From NCBI GenBank assembly GCA_964496005.1, contig CAZBWW010000015.1, positions 1 through 23,692 on the forward strand: 23,692 bases of DNA, given 5' to 3'. Position numbers and translations under genes: made by a program. How positions within the stretch are numbered: position 1 is the stretch's first letter; each line of letters opens with the position of its first letter. The notes beneath the pieces were generated by a model. It was not told the origin of the DNA. It made no database searches and saw only the letters and a program-made list of their open reading frames with translations. Below are positions 15,132 to 22,563 of the stretch, in pieces. This DNA comes from CAZBWW01 sp964496005. GTDB taxonomy: Bacteria; Patescibacteriota; WWE3; UBA101185; UBA10185.

Positions 15132-16736
15132 CTACTTTCGAACCGCGATTTTAGTTACAACCCTTTTTGTTTTACCAACAAGCATATTAACGTCCTTTTT
15201 ACTTACAAATTTAGTAACAAACAGTGAGCTTACAAATAACCCAGCAAACAACAAATACGCCAAAATTTTAAACCAAAAATTATCAATATCCTTTGCTAAT
15301 GAAATTACAAATGCCTGCAATAAAATTAGTACGTGATCGTGTGTAATGTATTTAAACTTCAGTTTTCGCTGTGAACTTAAAACCAAATAAGTAAAACTGA
15401 CAATGACTCCCAGCAGCATGCCCAAACTCATTGCATTAACAAACGGAATAGATCTTAAACTTAGTAAAAAGTGATAAAATCGGAAATCCCCCAGCACTTC
15501 ACCGGGCAATGTTCGAATTACTGAATCGGCAAAGGTTCCGGCCGTGAGCACATATTCCGGTGCGGTAGTGAAGGTGTAAAATCCTATTGTTATTACTAAT
15601 AATAAGATGTACCCAGCAATTAGTTCTTTCATTAGCTTGGCGGGTACAAAAATACTGGATTTTAAAATATTTATCAGCGAATAAAAAATATATACAAAAG
15701 TAAGTGGCAAAATTAATGCCAGCGCCGGCTGATATTTAGCACTTGCCAGAAAAAGAACTAACTCTTCCGACCAGAAAATTGCCGACATTCCTGCAAAAAC
15801 AATTAGTGAAAAAACTTTATTAAAATTCGTAGAAAATAATGCCTTAAATTCCGCAAGATTTTTTTCAAACTTTTCAGAAAAAACAGGTAAATTTACGTCG
15901 GTAACAGAGTCGGATACATGCATTAATTTTCGTGCGTATAAGAGTGCCAAACCAAAAATACCTACCATCTCAGGTGTAACGGATACTCCGAGCAACACTT
16001 TCCCGGCGCTTTCCCATAAGGTAAATAACATCTTAACAAAATACACACCCAACCCGACCGATAGTAACGCGTTAAATAACCGGAAAAACTCTTTTTTTGT
16101 AGGTAATACTAAAGAGCCCCTCATTGGTTTAAAGGCAATTAGTCCAAGCACAACTGTGCCTATTGTTGTAAATAGTAAAAGCGCATAAAAGTACCCATTT
16201 AGCCCATATAAATAAACTAAAGGGATGTATAAAGCAATGCTAATAAGCGGAATCAACGCCTGATATAAAAATAATTGCTTAAATCTTTTAGTTCCGGCTA
16301 TTACTGAATTTAAAATACTTTGCGCCCCCTGCACCAACATCACTAATGCGTAAAGTTTAAGCGGTGCAATTAGCAATGGGTTGTTATAAGTATTTATGGC
16401 CAGTCTTTCCGCCAATACCAAAAGAGTAAAAGCTAACGGCAATGTAATCATGTACCTAATTACAAGAGAAGTAATAAAAATTTTAAAAGCTTCTTTGTCA
16501 TCATCGGTTGCGGCAATTTCGCGTGTTGCGCCGGCTGCAAGCCCTAGATGTTGAGTAATTCCAAAAATCCCGCCAATACCTAATGCAATCTGAATAATCC
16601 CAAATTCGCCAATTGTTAAGATCCGCACAATAATAAAGCTTTGTGCAATACCCAAGAACATTGCAATCATTCGCGATATAAAGCTTACAGTTTGCCATTT
16701 TTCTAAACTTTCTGCTTTACTACCGTGTTTGCTCAT
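15132..16736 (-). CDS. Second Wzx-like flippase (MOP superfamily)
   Basis: This 534-residue protein has roughly fourteen hydrophobic helices. Its N-terminal region WQTVSFISRMIAMFLGIAQS and then IIVRILTIGEFGIIQIALGI (about 14-54) fit the first two helices of polysaccharide flippases, and the loop after helix 3 ends in GAATREIA-type sequence (AAGATREIAATDDD). It is about 100 residues longer than the flippase at 7920-9218, with an extended soluble stretch near 385-415 between later helices and a basic C-terminus. A GAGGT Shine-Dalgarno sequence precedes the ATG, which also overlaps the DUF2079 stop by ATGA. It lies next to the LPG-synthase-like gene, so it may export a lipid-linked sugar used by the neighbouring GT-C enzymes. 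Confidence 0.83.
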   Translation of the reverse strand: MSKHGSKAESLEKWQTVSFISRMIAMFLGIAQSFIIVRILTIGEFGIIQIALGIGGIFGITQHLGLAAGATREIAATDDDKEAFKIFITSLVIRYMITLPLAFTLLVLAERLAINTYNNPLLIAPLKLYALVMLVQGAQSILNSVIAGTKRFKQLFLYQALIPLISIALYIPLVYLYGLNGYFYALLLFTTIGTVVLGLIAFKPMRGSLVLPTKKEFFRLFNALLSVGLGVYFVKMLFTLWESAGKVLLGVSVTPEMVGIFGLALLYARKLMHVSDSVTDVNLPVFSEKFEKNLAEFKALFSTNFNKVFSLIVFAGMSAIFWSEELVLFLASAKYQPALALILPLTFVYIFYSLINILKSSIFVPAKLMKELIAGYILLLVITIGFYTFTTAPEYVLTAGTFADSVIRTLPGEVLGDFRFYHFLLSLRSIPFVNAMSLGMLLGVIVSFTYLVLSSQRKLKFKYITHDHVLILLQAFVISLAKDIDNFWFKILAYLLFAGLFVSSLFVTKFVSKKDVNMLVGKTKRVVTKIAVRK

Positions 16737-18946
16737 TTTACCTCTATATCACCTAGATAAATACTTCTCGTCCGAATTTCGTTAGACATGCCGATAAAAC
16801 TTTTATAAGTTCCGGGGTCTAAAAACTCCGGTAAGGCAATTTTTAGGTCTTCAATATAGTATCTGTCTTCATTCCAATTTTTAGGCTGATTCAGTGAGTA
16901 TGAAGGCAAATTGGCAACTTGATATATCTCGCCTGTTTTTGTATGTACAAAGGTTAAAAATAGTACGTAATCATCAAGTCTTGCTTCATCCCGTTTTGTA
17001 TATACTAACTGAGCATCTACCGCTGTGCCGCGTGTTATCTCTGCAGGCAACGTATAATCTACAACAGTTAGCGATTGAAAGATTTCCAGGTTAGTTTTTT
17101 CGGCAAAGTTGTACCTTTCCTGTAACGGTAAGAGTTGCGTTTTATTGTGCGGGCCTACCTTTTTAAATACAAACAAATTGCCGCAACCTAAACTTAATTC
17201 ATAATCCTCGGACTTAATCATATCGGCTACTACATCGCGAACTAACGTAAGATCGAGCTCTAAAATCCGTAATATTTTCTGCGCAAACACATCTACAATT
17301 ACATAGTCTGCCTCATGCGACAAAGCAGGGAAAATTGCATAAGTTTCCCTTAACGGTAAATGCGCCCCCAAATAATCAGGTCCGGATACTGATGCGCTAT
17401 CGGGAATCATTTCGACAACTATTTGCGCACATTCTCTATCTTTTGTTTCAAGCTTAGATAACGTAAACCGATCCCCAATAGCTAATTCCATACCTGCAAG
17501 CTCAGTATTTGATTTCGCAAACACCGGCAGGACTGACAACCTCTTTTGAATAGCTTGTGTCAACCACATATATACCGGATTACCGTACGAAAATGATGTA
17601 CTAATACTAAATGTTAATATAATGACCGAAAATAAAACTGCGAACCAAGGTGCAGTAATTTTAAACAATAATTTTACTATCCCCTTTGGCTGTTTTTTTA
17701 CTTTTACTTTAGTTAATATCTTCTGCATCAAAATATAACTCCATGATGAGAGCCATTTAACAGCGTAAATACTCGCAAGAAATAAAACCGGCACTATCAT
17801 TGAAATACGATGGTTAGTTATTTCAGCAGTGCCTATACCATCAGCGGAAGTAGAATAATTAATAAGTAAATCTGGCAACGCTAATACAAAAAGCGGAGGA
17901 AATAATAACGGTGTATAACCAAGCGGTTCAAAAGTCTGCTTCATGTTCTCTAGCTTATCCCCGCCAAAAATTACCGTAACTAATAATTCCGGGTTTTTTA
18001 TCATCCCAAAAAATACAGCTGCATATGAGTCACCAAACGCTTCATACCTGCTCAAAAAGTAATTTTCATTTTGTACATCTGTAACAACCGCAGTATTAAT
18101 ATCCAATGACTCAGCAAATTCCTGGAAACCTTCTACCCGCAAAGGAGCGTAAGCCGGAATAATTACAAAAAATGCGATAAAAAACCAAGCAAAACCCACT
18201 ATCACCATACTTAACCCAATCCTAATGTTCTGATATAACCATAAGTTCCGCACCCACTTTTTAATCTCATTGCGGGATTGTGGAAAATCAACAGGTTGTA
18301 CAAACCGAAATAGCATTATGAACAAACCGTACATCATAATATACAAGGGAAGTTGTTCTTTACCCATCATCGTTAACACCAAAAAAAACCAAAACCACAT
18401 AAGACCTTTTTTTGAATAACTGCCGTTTTTATACATGCGCTCAAATATATAAAAAGCAGCCAAAAAAAACGGAATTACAACGGTCACCCCATGATATCCG
18501 GTCCAAGCGATCAAAAACCCAACTGCGGGATAAAATAAAAATGTAAAACCAAACAGCATGCCGGCCAGCTTAGACTCCAAAGCAAGATTGGCTATCAAAT
18601 AAATTAATAAGGCTGAAAATAGCACGAGTACAACTTGAATAAAAACCAAAGTTAGAGAATGGGGAAAAACAGCAAATATAGGTACGAATAATAATAATAT
18701 AGGATCAACGTGGCTCATTGCCCATCTGGGTAAATTTGTACCAAAATAATCGGTTAGCCACATAGGCTTACCCTCCAGCGTATACCAGGCCATTTGCGCC
18801 ATGTTTCCCAGATCAAATTTCCCGAAATCAAAATTGACAAATCTGAACACATTAATTCTTATTGTGACAGCTAGTACACATACCATAAATCCAAACAAAA
18901 CCAGCCAATATATATTGTTTTTAAGCCACAAAAACATTTTTTTCAT
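16733..18946 (-). CDS. DUF2079 membrane protein with C-terminal beta-rich domain (GT-C-like)
   Basis: This 737-residue protein has ten or more helices and matches DUF2079, a family resembling GT-C glycosyltransferases. Signatures are FDFGKFDLGNMAQMAW (39-54), SHVDPILLLFVPIFAVFP (78-95), and the soluble-domain motif PDSASVSGPDYLGAHLPLRE (515-534) ending with ADYVIVD (546-552). Acidic and histidine residues (D45, H79, D81) sit in external-loop positions where GT-C enzymes have catalytic residues. Residues about 623-737 form an extra strand-rich tail (DYVLFLTFVH..TGEIYQ, then LPEFLDPGTYKSFIGM) resembling the Ig-like domain appended to many bacterial GT39 proteins. It is followed by a flippase gene through an ATGA overlap. 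A 40-base gap separates it from the upstream GT2 gene. No Shine-Dalgarno sequence is visible. Enzymatic activity is not established for the family as far as I know. Confidence 0.82.
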   Translation of the reverse strand: MKKMFLWLKNNIYWLVLFGFMVCVLAVTIRINVFRFVNFDFGKFDLGNMAQMAWYTLEGKPMWLTDYFGTNLPRWAMSHVDPILLLFVPIFAVFPHSLTLVFIQVVLVLFSALLIYLIANLALESKLAGMLFGFTFLFYPAVGFLIAWTGYHGVTVVIPFFLAAFYIFERMYKNGSYSKKGLMWFWFFLVLTMMGKEQLPLYIMMYGLFIMLFRFVQPVDFPQSRNEIKKWVRNLWLYQNIRIGLSMVIVGFAWFFIAFFVIIPAYAPLRVEGFQEFAESLDINTAVVTDVQNENYFLSRYEAFGDSYAAVFFGMIKNPELLVTVIFGGDKLENMKQTFEPLGYTPLLFPPLFVLALPDLLINYSTSADGIGTAEITNHRISMIVPVLFLASIYAVKWLSSWSYILMQKILTKVKVKKQPKGIVKLLFKITAPWFAVLFSVIILTFSISTSFSYGNPVYMWLTQAIQKRLSVLPVFAKSNTELAGMELAIGDRFTLSKLETKDRECAQIVVEMIPDSASVSGPDYLGAHLPLRETYAIFPALSHEADYVIVDVFAQKILRILELDLTLVRDVVADMIKSEDYELSLGCGNLFVFKKVGPHNKTQLLPLQERYNFAEKTNLEIFQSLTVVDYTLPAEITRGTAVDAQLVYTKRDEARLDDYVLFLTFVHTKTGEIYQVANLPSYSLNQPKNWNEDRYYIEDLKIALPEFLDPGTYKSFIGMSNEIRTRSIYLGDIEVK

Positions 18947-18986
18947 ATCGTTAATTTTACAATAAATACCCGAAAGCCTCGTAAGC

Positions 18987-19682
18987 TCAACTAATAAACT
19001 TAAACTTAATCAGTGTTAGCACAGCAGACAAACCATCTCGCCAAGTAATTTTCTTGCCTTCTAAACGAGTTCGTCCTTTATATGTTATCGGTACTTCAAC
19101 AATGCGCATACCGGACTTAAGTATCTTAGCTGTTATTTCAGGTTCAAAGTTAAATCGCGCCGATTTTATTTCCAGTTTTCTAGCAAACTCACCGGGAATT
19201 AATTTATAGCATGTCTCCATATCGGTAAGCATCACCCCATAAAACATGTTTGTTAATAAAGTGAGCAATTTGTTGCCAAAATAATGGAGATTAGACATAT
19301 CTTTATAACTACCTGAAAATCTTGAGCCATAAACTACATCGGCATGTTCTTCTGCCAACGCACGGATTAGCTTTTTATAGTCAGTGGGATCATATTCGAG
19401 ATCAGCATCTTGTACAATCACATAATCACCTGTAGTTTGTTTAAACCCTTCTTTTAGAGCTGTACCTTTACCACCATTTACTTCTTTAAACACAATTTTT
19501 AGCTGCGGATCGGCTGCAAATAACTCTTTTAAGATTGCGGTTGTACCATCTGTTGACGCGTCGTCAATCAAGATAATTTCTTTCTGAATCTCGCCTAAAT
19601 CTACCGCCCGCACTTGGGTCAAAATTGCCGCTAGGGTGGCTTTTTCGTTATAAACAGGTATTACAATTGATAATTTATTCAT
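18987..19682 (-). CDS. GT2 polyprenyl-phosphate sugar synthase (dolichol-phosphate mannosyltransferase-like)
   Basis: This 231-residue protein is a textbook single-domain DPM1-like enzyme: SIVIPVYNEKATL (5-17), LIDDASTDGT (38-47), NGGKGTALKEGF (69-80), the metal motif QDADLEYDP (91-99), GSRFSG (119-124), TDMETCYKL (153-161), FNFEPEITAKI (177-187) and VPITYKGRTRLEGKKI (197-212). Such enzymes move a hexose from a nucleotide sugar to undecaprenyl or dolichyl phosphate on the cytoplasmic face. The lack of membrane helices matches the short DPM1/bacterial type. Its product would be the donor for the GT-C enzymes in this operon. A TATAAT lies just upstream, so it may have its own promoter. Mannose or glucose cannot be distinguished by eye. 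Confidence 0.92.
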   Translation of the reverse strand: MNKLSIVIPVYNEKATLAAILTQVRAVDLGEIQKEIILIDDASTDGTTAILKELFAADPQLKIVFKEVNGGKGTALKEGFKQTTGDYVIVQDADLEYDPTDYKKLIRALAEEHADVVYGSRFSGSYKDMSNLHYFGNKLLTLLTNMFYGVMLTDMETCYKLIPGEFARKLEIKSARFNFEPEITAKILKSGMRIVEVPITYKGRTRLEGKKITWRDGLSAVLTLIKFKFIS

Positions 19683-19689
19683 CCTGCCA

Positions 19690-19695
19690 ATTATA
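19690..19695 (-). promoter_or_regulatory. Possible internal -10 box (TATAAT)
   Basis: In the 27-base gap before the GT2 gene, the minus strand reads CTGTATAATTGGCAGGATG. TATAAT is a perfect -10 hexamer and would place a transcript start about at the initiator ATG at 19682. No good -35 hexamer is found 16-18 bases upstream (the region reads TCACCTTA). The box also lies between the arms of a weak 5-base inverted repeat (TCCTG/CAGGA, 19682-19700). It may be chance. Confidence 0.25.
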
Positions 19696-19709
19696 CAGGA
19701 GTTACAGCG

Positions 19710-21392
19710 TTAAGGTGAGACCTCGAGTACTTCGGAATAAAAAAACGCACCGTTAATATAGTGTTTAAATGTTGCTAATCTGTTAACTTCCTCGATGTTT
19801 ATTTCCAGCTCGAAATCAGGATTCGGCTCACTAGTTATTAACATGTAGCGCACTCCGAGACGTTCGAAATCTTCCTTGTCTACTAATTCTACGTCTGACA
19901 CGTCAACTAATTTATCAGCAACACGATCGTCACCTGAATTGTAGTAGTTTAGGTACCATTCAGCCACACTTTCCCCGTCATTATGCGCAAGTGGTCCCGA
20001 AACAGTGGTGGCGGCATAAATTGCGGCTTCTTTTATTGTGCGATAGATATCTTTGTGGATGTAAATCGTTGCGCCGACCCAAAGCACCATACTTACAACC
20101 AACGCAACTAAAAATTTACTAAAGAGAACTTTATAAATAAAATAAATCTGTACTACAGCAAGAATTACTACCAGCATAAACACCGGTTTTAGTAAAACCA
20201 AAAACTGCAATTTATAGTAGTACTGCCCAAGAATATAAAAACCAAGCACACCGCCTAAAAATAGTAAATCCAAGTATTTTGTTTTGAATATACTGCCGCG
20301 AGTAAAATAACCCACAACACTATCTGCAAGGAAAATTGTCAAAAAAGGCACAGTAATGGTAAATAACCGAGGGATTGCCGCCGGCCACCATAAAATTAAC
20401 AAAAGCTCAGCAAGCACCAAAACCGCAATACCTACATTTTTTTGCGAAAAAGTAAGTATACCTCTCCAGTTTTGCACGTAAAAATAACCTGCAAATGTAA
20501 ACCCAAATAAAAAAACAGCTGAAAGTGCAAAAATTACCACAGTATCAAACGAAAAAGTCCTGCCGGTTTGCTCACCAAAATACGAAGAAGTTAAGGGATT
20601 TCTGTATAACACCCAAGGCAAAATGGTTAGTAAAAATACAAGCACATACCAAAAAAGCTGCCAAAAGTGCTTTTTTAAACCAGTAATTGAATTTGCAAAA
20701 AACCTGTCTACAGATGAAAAACCGTCAAGATATAAGATCCCTAGTCCAACGGCTCCGAATATAATATACCCCTCAAACCTGAGCAATACTGATAAACCGA
20801 CTATGAAACCTAAAATAACAGGCCAGAGCCTTAAAGCTTTAGTTAAGTAGGTTTTGGTTATTTTTTGCTTGGGCTGTTCCCGAACTAAGGTTAATACGTA
20901 AATCGCCAGAAGTGCAAAAAAAGCGAGTGGTACATCAGCCATTACTCTGAGTGACCAATACAAAAACACCGGGTTTAGAGCAAATAATAATAATGCAAGT
21001 GTTATTTTTAGCTCGTCCCTTCCAAACAACAATCTAAGTAACCGGTAATAAATGTAAAACGCGCCAAGACTAAACCCAAACATAACCACTCTTCCCCAAA
21101 ATACTTGCTCTGCAGCCTGCGGACGTAATGCCAATATTACCGAAAATAGTGGTGGCCGTTTCTCATCCTGCGGATAATTAAAAACTGCTTCCGGCTCGCC
21201 CAGCGTACCTGATTCGTCTACCCATTTTGCATCACGTAAAAATTCAGCGGCTCTCAAAATTCTGTAGCTGTCGCCCCATTCAGCTGCGTTTATGCCAAAC
21301 AAAAACAAATGTACTGTTACAAAAAAAAGAAACACGTGAACCGGTCTAATTTTGGAGATGTATTTATGTATGTGATCGCTTGATTTTTGCAT
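19710..21392 (-). CDS. GT-C membrane glycosyltransferase (GT39/PMT_2-like)
   Basis: This polytopic protein (560 residues from this start) fits phospholipid-carrier-dependent glycosyltransferases. The first external loop has AAEWGDSYRILRAAEFL (36-52, with E38 and D41), DEKRPPLFSVIL (76-87) corresponds to the HPPL-type motif, and YWSLRVMADVPLAFFAL (145-161) holds the conserved aspartate (D153) at a helix end. Around eleven helices are followed by a soluble tail of about 100 residues. The reading frame opens at 21461, but that start overlaps the upstream gene by 98 bases; ATG 21392 gives a 29-base overlap and a GGAA upstream. It is transcribed between the two GT4 genes and the lipid-phosphate sugar synthase, its likely donor supplier. 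Confidence 0.8.
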   Translation of the reverse strand: MQKSSDHIHKYISKIRPVHVFLFFVTVHLFLFGINAAEWGDSYRILRAAEFLRDAKWVDESGTLGEPEAVFNYPQDEKRPPLFSVILALRPQAAEQVFWGRVVMFGFSLGAFYIYYRLLRLLFGRDELKITLALLLFALNPVFLYWSLRVMADVPLAFFALLAIYVLTLVREQPKQKITKTYLTKALRLWPVILGFIVGLSVLLRFEGYIIFGAVGLGILYLDGFSSVDRFFANSITGLKKHFWQLFWYVLVFLLTILPWVLYRNPLTSSYFGEQTGRTFSFDTVVIFALSAVFLFGFTFAGYFYVQNWRGILTFSQKNVGIAVLVLAELLLILWWPAAIPRLFTITVPFLTIFLADSVVGYFTRGSIFKTKYLDLLFLGGVLGFYILGQYYYKLQFLVLLKPVFMLVVILAVVQIYFIYKVLFSKFLVALVVSMVLWVGATIYIHKDIYRTIKEAAIYAATTVSGPLAHNDGESVAEWYLNYYNSGDDRVADKLVDVSDVELVDKEDFERLGVRYMLITSEPNPDFELEINIEEVNRLATFKHYINGAFFYSEVLEVSP

Positions 21393-22560
21393 AAACTTGT
21401 TCCACGATCTGCGCCCGATTATCCCATGAATAAAGTTCGCGTACTTTCTGCACATCAACACCCGGTCTTTGCACCATAAGCTGATCGACCTGGGTTGCGA
21501 TTTGTTGAGCTGTAAGACCGTCTAAATAAAATAACCCGGCAATATCTTCGGTTAGCTTAAAACCGGAAACCAACGACGGGACACCGCAGGCAAGAGACTG
21601 CATTACAACTTTAGGTACACCTTCAAAAGATGATGGCAATACAAAAAGATCTGCTGCCTGCATCGCAATTGGTACGTTTTTGTACGGCACATACCCTGTC
21701 ATTTTTACTCTTTCGCGCAGCCCGTTTTTAAAAATAATGTCATTTAGCTTATTTTCATACTCCTTGTTCGGCACCGGACCTACCAATAACAACTTATATT
21801 TTTCAGGTAGGTACGCTAACGCTTTTACTATCAGATGAATATTTTTCCGCTCTACCATTGCGCCGTGATTTAAAATAATAATGTCATGCGGGTCAAACCC
21901 AAGGTCGTGCCTGGTTTTATCTCTTTCATCAGGATTTACCGGAGAAAACGCAACAGTGTTTACACCCGATTCGACCACTGTAATTTTACTTTCAGCCGCT
22001 CCGTAATATTTAACCGCTTCATCCTTTGTGTCTTGGCTAACGAAAATCAACTCGTCTGCAACTTTAACCGCAAGCCGGTCAGAATATTCCGCGAGTGGCC
22101 AGGCAAGGTATTTTGATATAAATTTTATAGGTTCTCCTTTATCCAACTGAGCTTGTTTTCTACCAATTACAGTATTATGGAAATTAACAACAAGTGGAAT
22201 TTGGAGCTCCCTTGCTGTTGGTTTTATTTTTTTTAAAAGTGATCGATAAAAGTAAATCCAGATGGCAAAATGGCCATGTGAATGAATGAGCTCCGGTGTA
22301 TTTCTAAACCGCCACCATAAATAATAAAATATTAACAGCACTGACGTAGTTAACGAAACAGTTCCTTTTAGTGGTTCTCGCCAAAAGCCGGTTACCTTTA
22401 CAGTTGTTGGTTTTTCAATTGCGCCCTGCATTGGCCATCTACCCGAAAATACTTGGATTTCATGCCCCAACTTTACTTGCGCTACACTCATTTCATATGG
22501 CGCCGGTGCTAAGCCATCCCATGGAGGAGGCCATTCATAACAAATTCGTAAAATCTTCAT
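21364..22560 (-). CDS. GT4 family glycosyltransferase
   Basis: This complete 398-residue GT-B enzyme has an N-terminal domain starting MKILRICYEWPPPWDGLAPA, with LGHEIQVFSG (31-40) and IHSHGHFAI (92-100). The C-terminal donor domain shows HGAMVERKNIHLIVKAL (232-248), LLLVGPVPNKEYENKL (257-272), MTGYVPY (287-293) and the EX7E-type segment PSSFEGVPKVVMQSLACGVP (309-328). In this last segment the second acidic position is glutamine (VMQSL rather than VxEAx), a departure from the usual glutamate. Action is expected in the cytoplasm with a nucleotide sugar, on a lipid-linked acceptor. GGAG lies 9 bases before the ATG, which follows the preceding stop by 3 bases. Confidence 0.9.
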   Translation of the reverse strand: MKILRICYEWPPPWDGLAPAPYEMSVAQVKLGHEIQVFSGRWPMQGAIEKPTTVKVTGFWREPLKGTVSLTTSVLLIFYYLWWRFRNTPELIHSHGHFAIWIYFYRSLLKKIKPTARELQIPLVVNFHNTVIGRKQAQLDKGEPIKFISKYLAWPLAEYSDRLAVKVADELIFVSQDTKDEAVKYYGAAESKITVVESGVNTVAFSPVNPDERDKTRHDLGFDPHDIIILNHGAMVERKNIHLIVKALAYLPEKYKLLLVGPVPNKEYENKLNDIIFKNGLRERVKMTGYVPYKNVPIAMQAADLFVLPSSFEGVPKVVMQSLACGVPSLVSGFKLTEDIAGLFYLDGLTAQQIATQVDQLMVQRPGVDVQKVRELYSWDNRAQIVEQVYAKIKRSHT

Positions 22561-22563
22561 AAA

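Noticed and set aside
18947..18986. Hairpin or terminator in the 40-base gap after the lipid-phosphate sugar synthase
   Set aside because: Only a very short imperfect pairing around CGAAAGCCTCG is possible and no T-run follows.
19682..19700. Inverted repeat TCCTG/CAGGA as an operator
   Set aside because: The arms are only 5 bases with a 9-base loop, expected by chance; it partly reflects the start-codon context.
21393..21461. Longer N-terminus for the GT-C gene at 19710-21392
   Set aside because: It would overlap the upstream GT4 coding region by 98 bases, and the added residues look like an out-of-frame translation.
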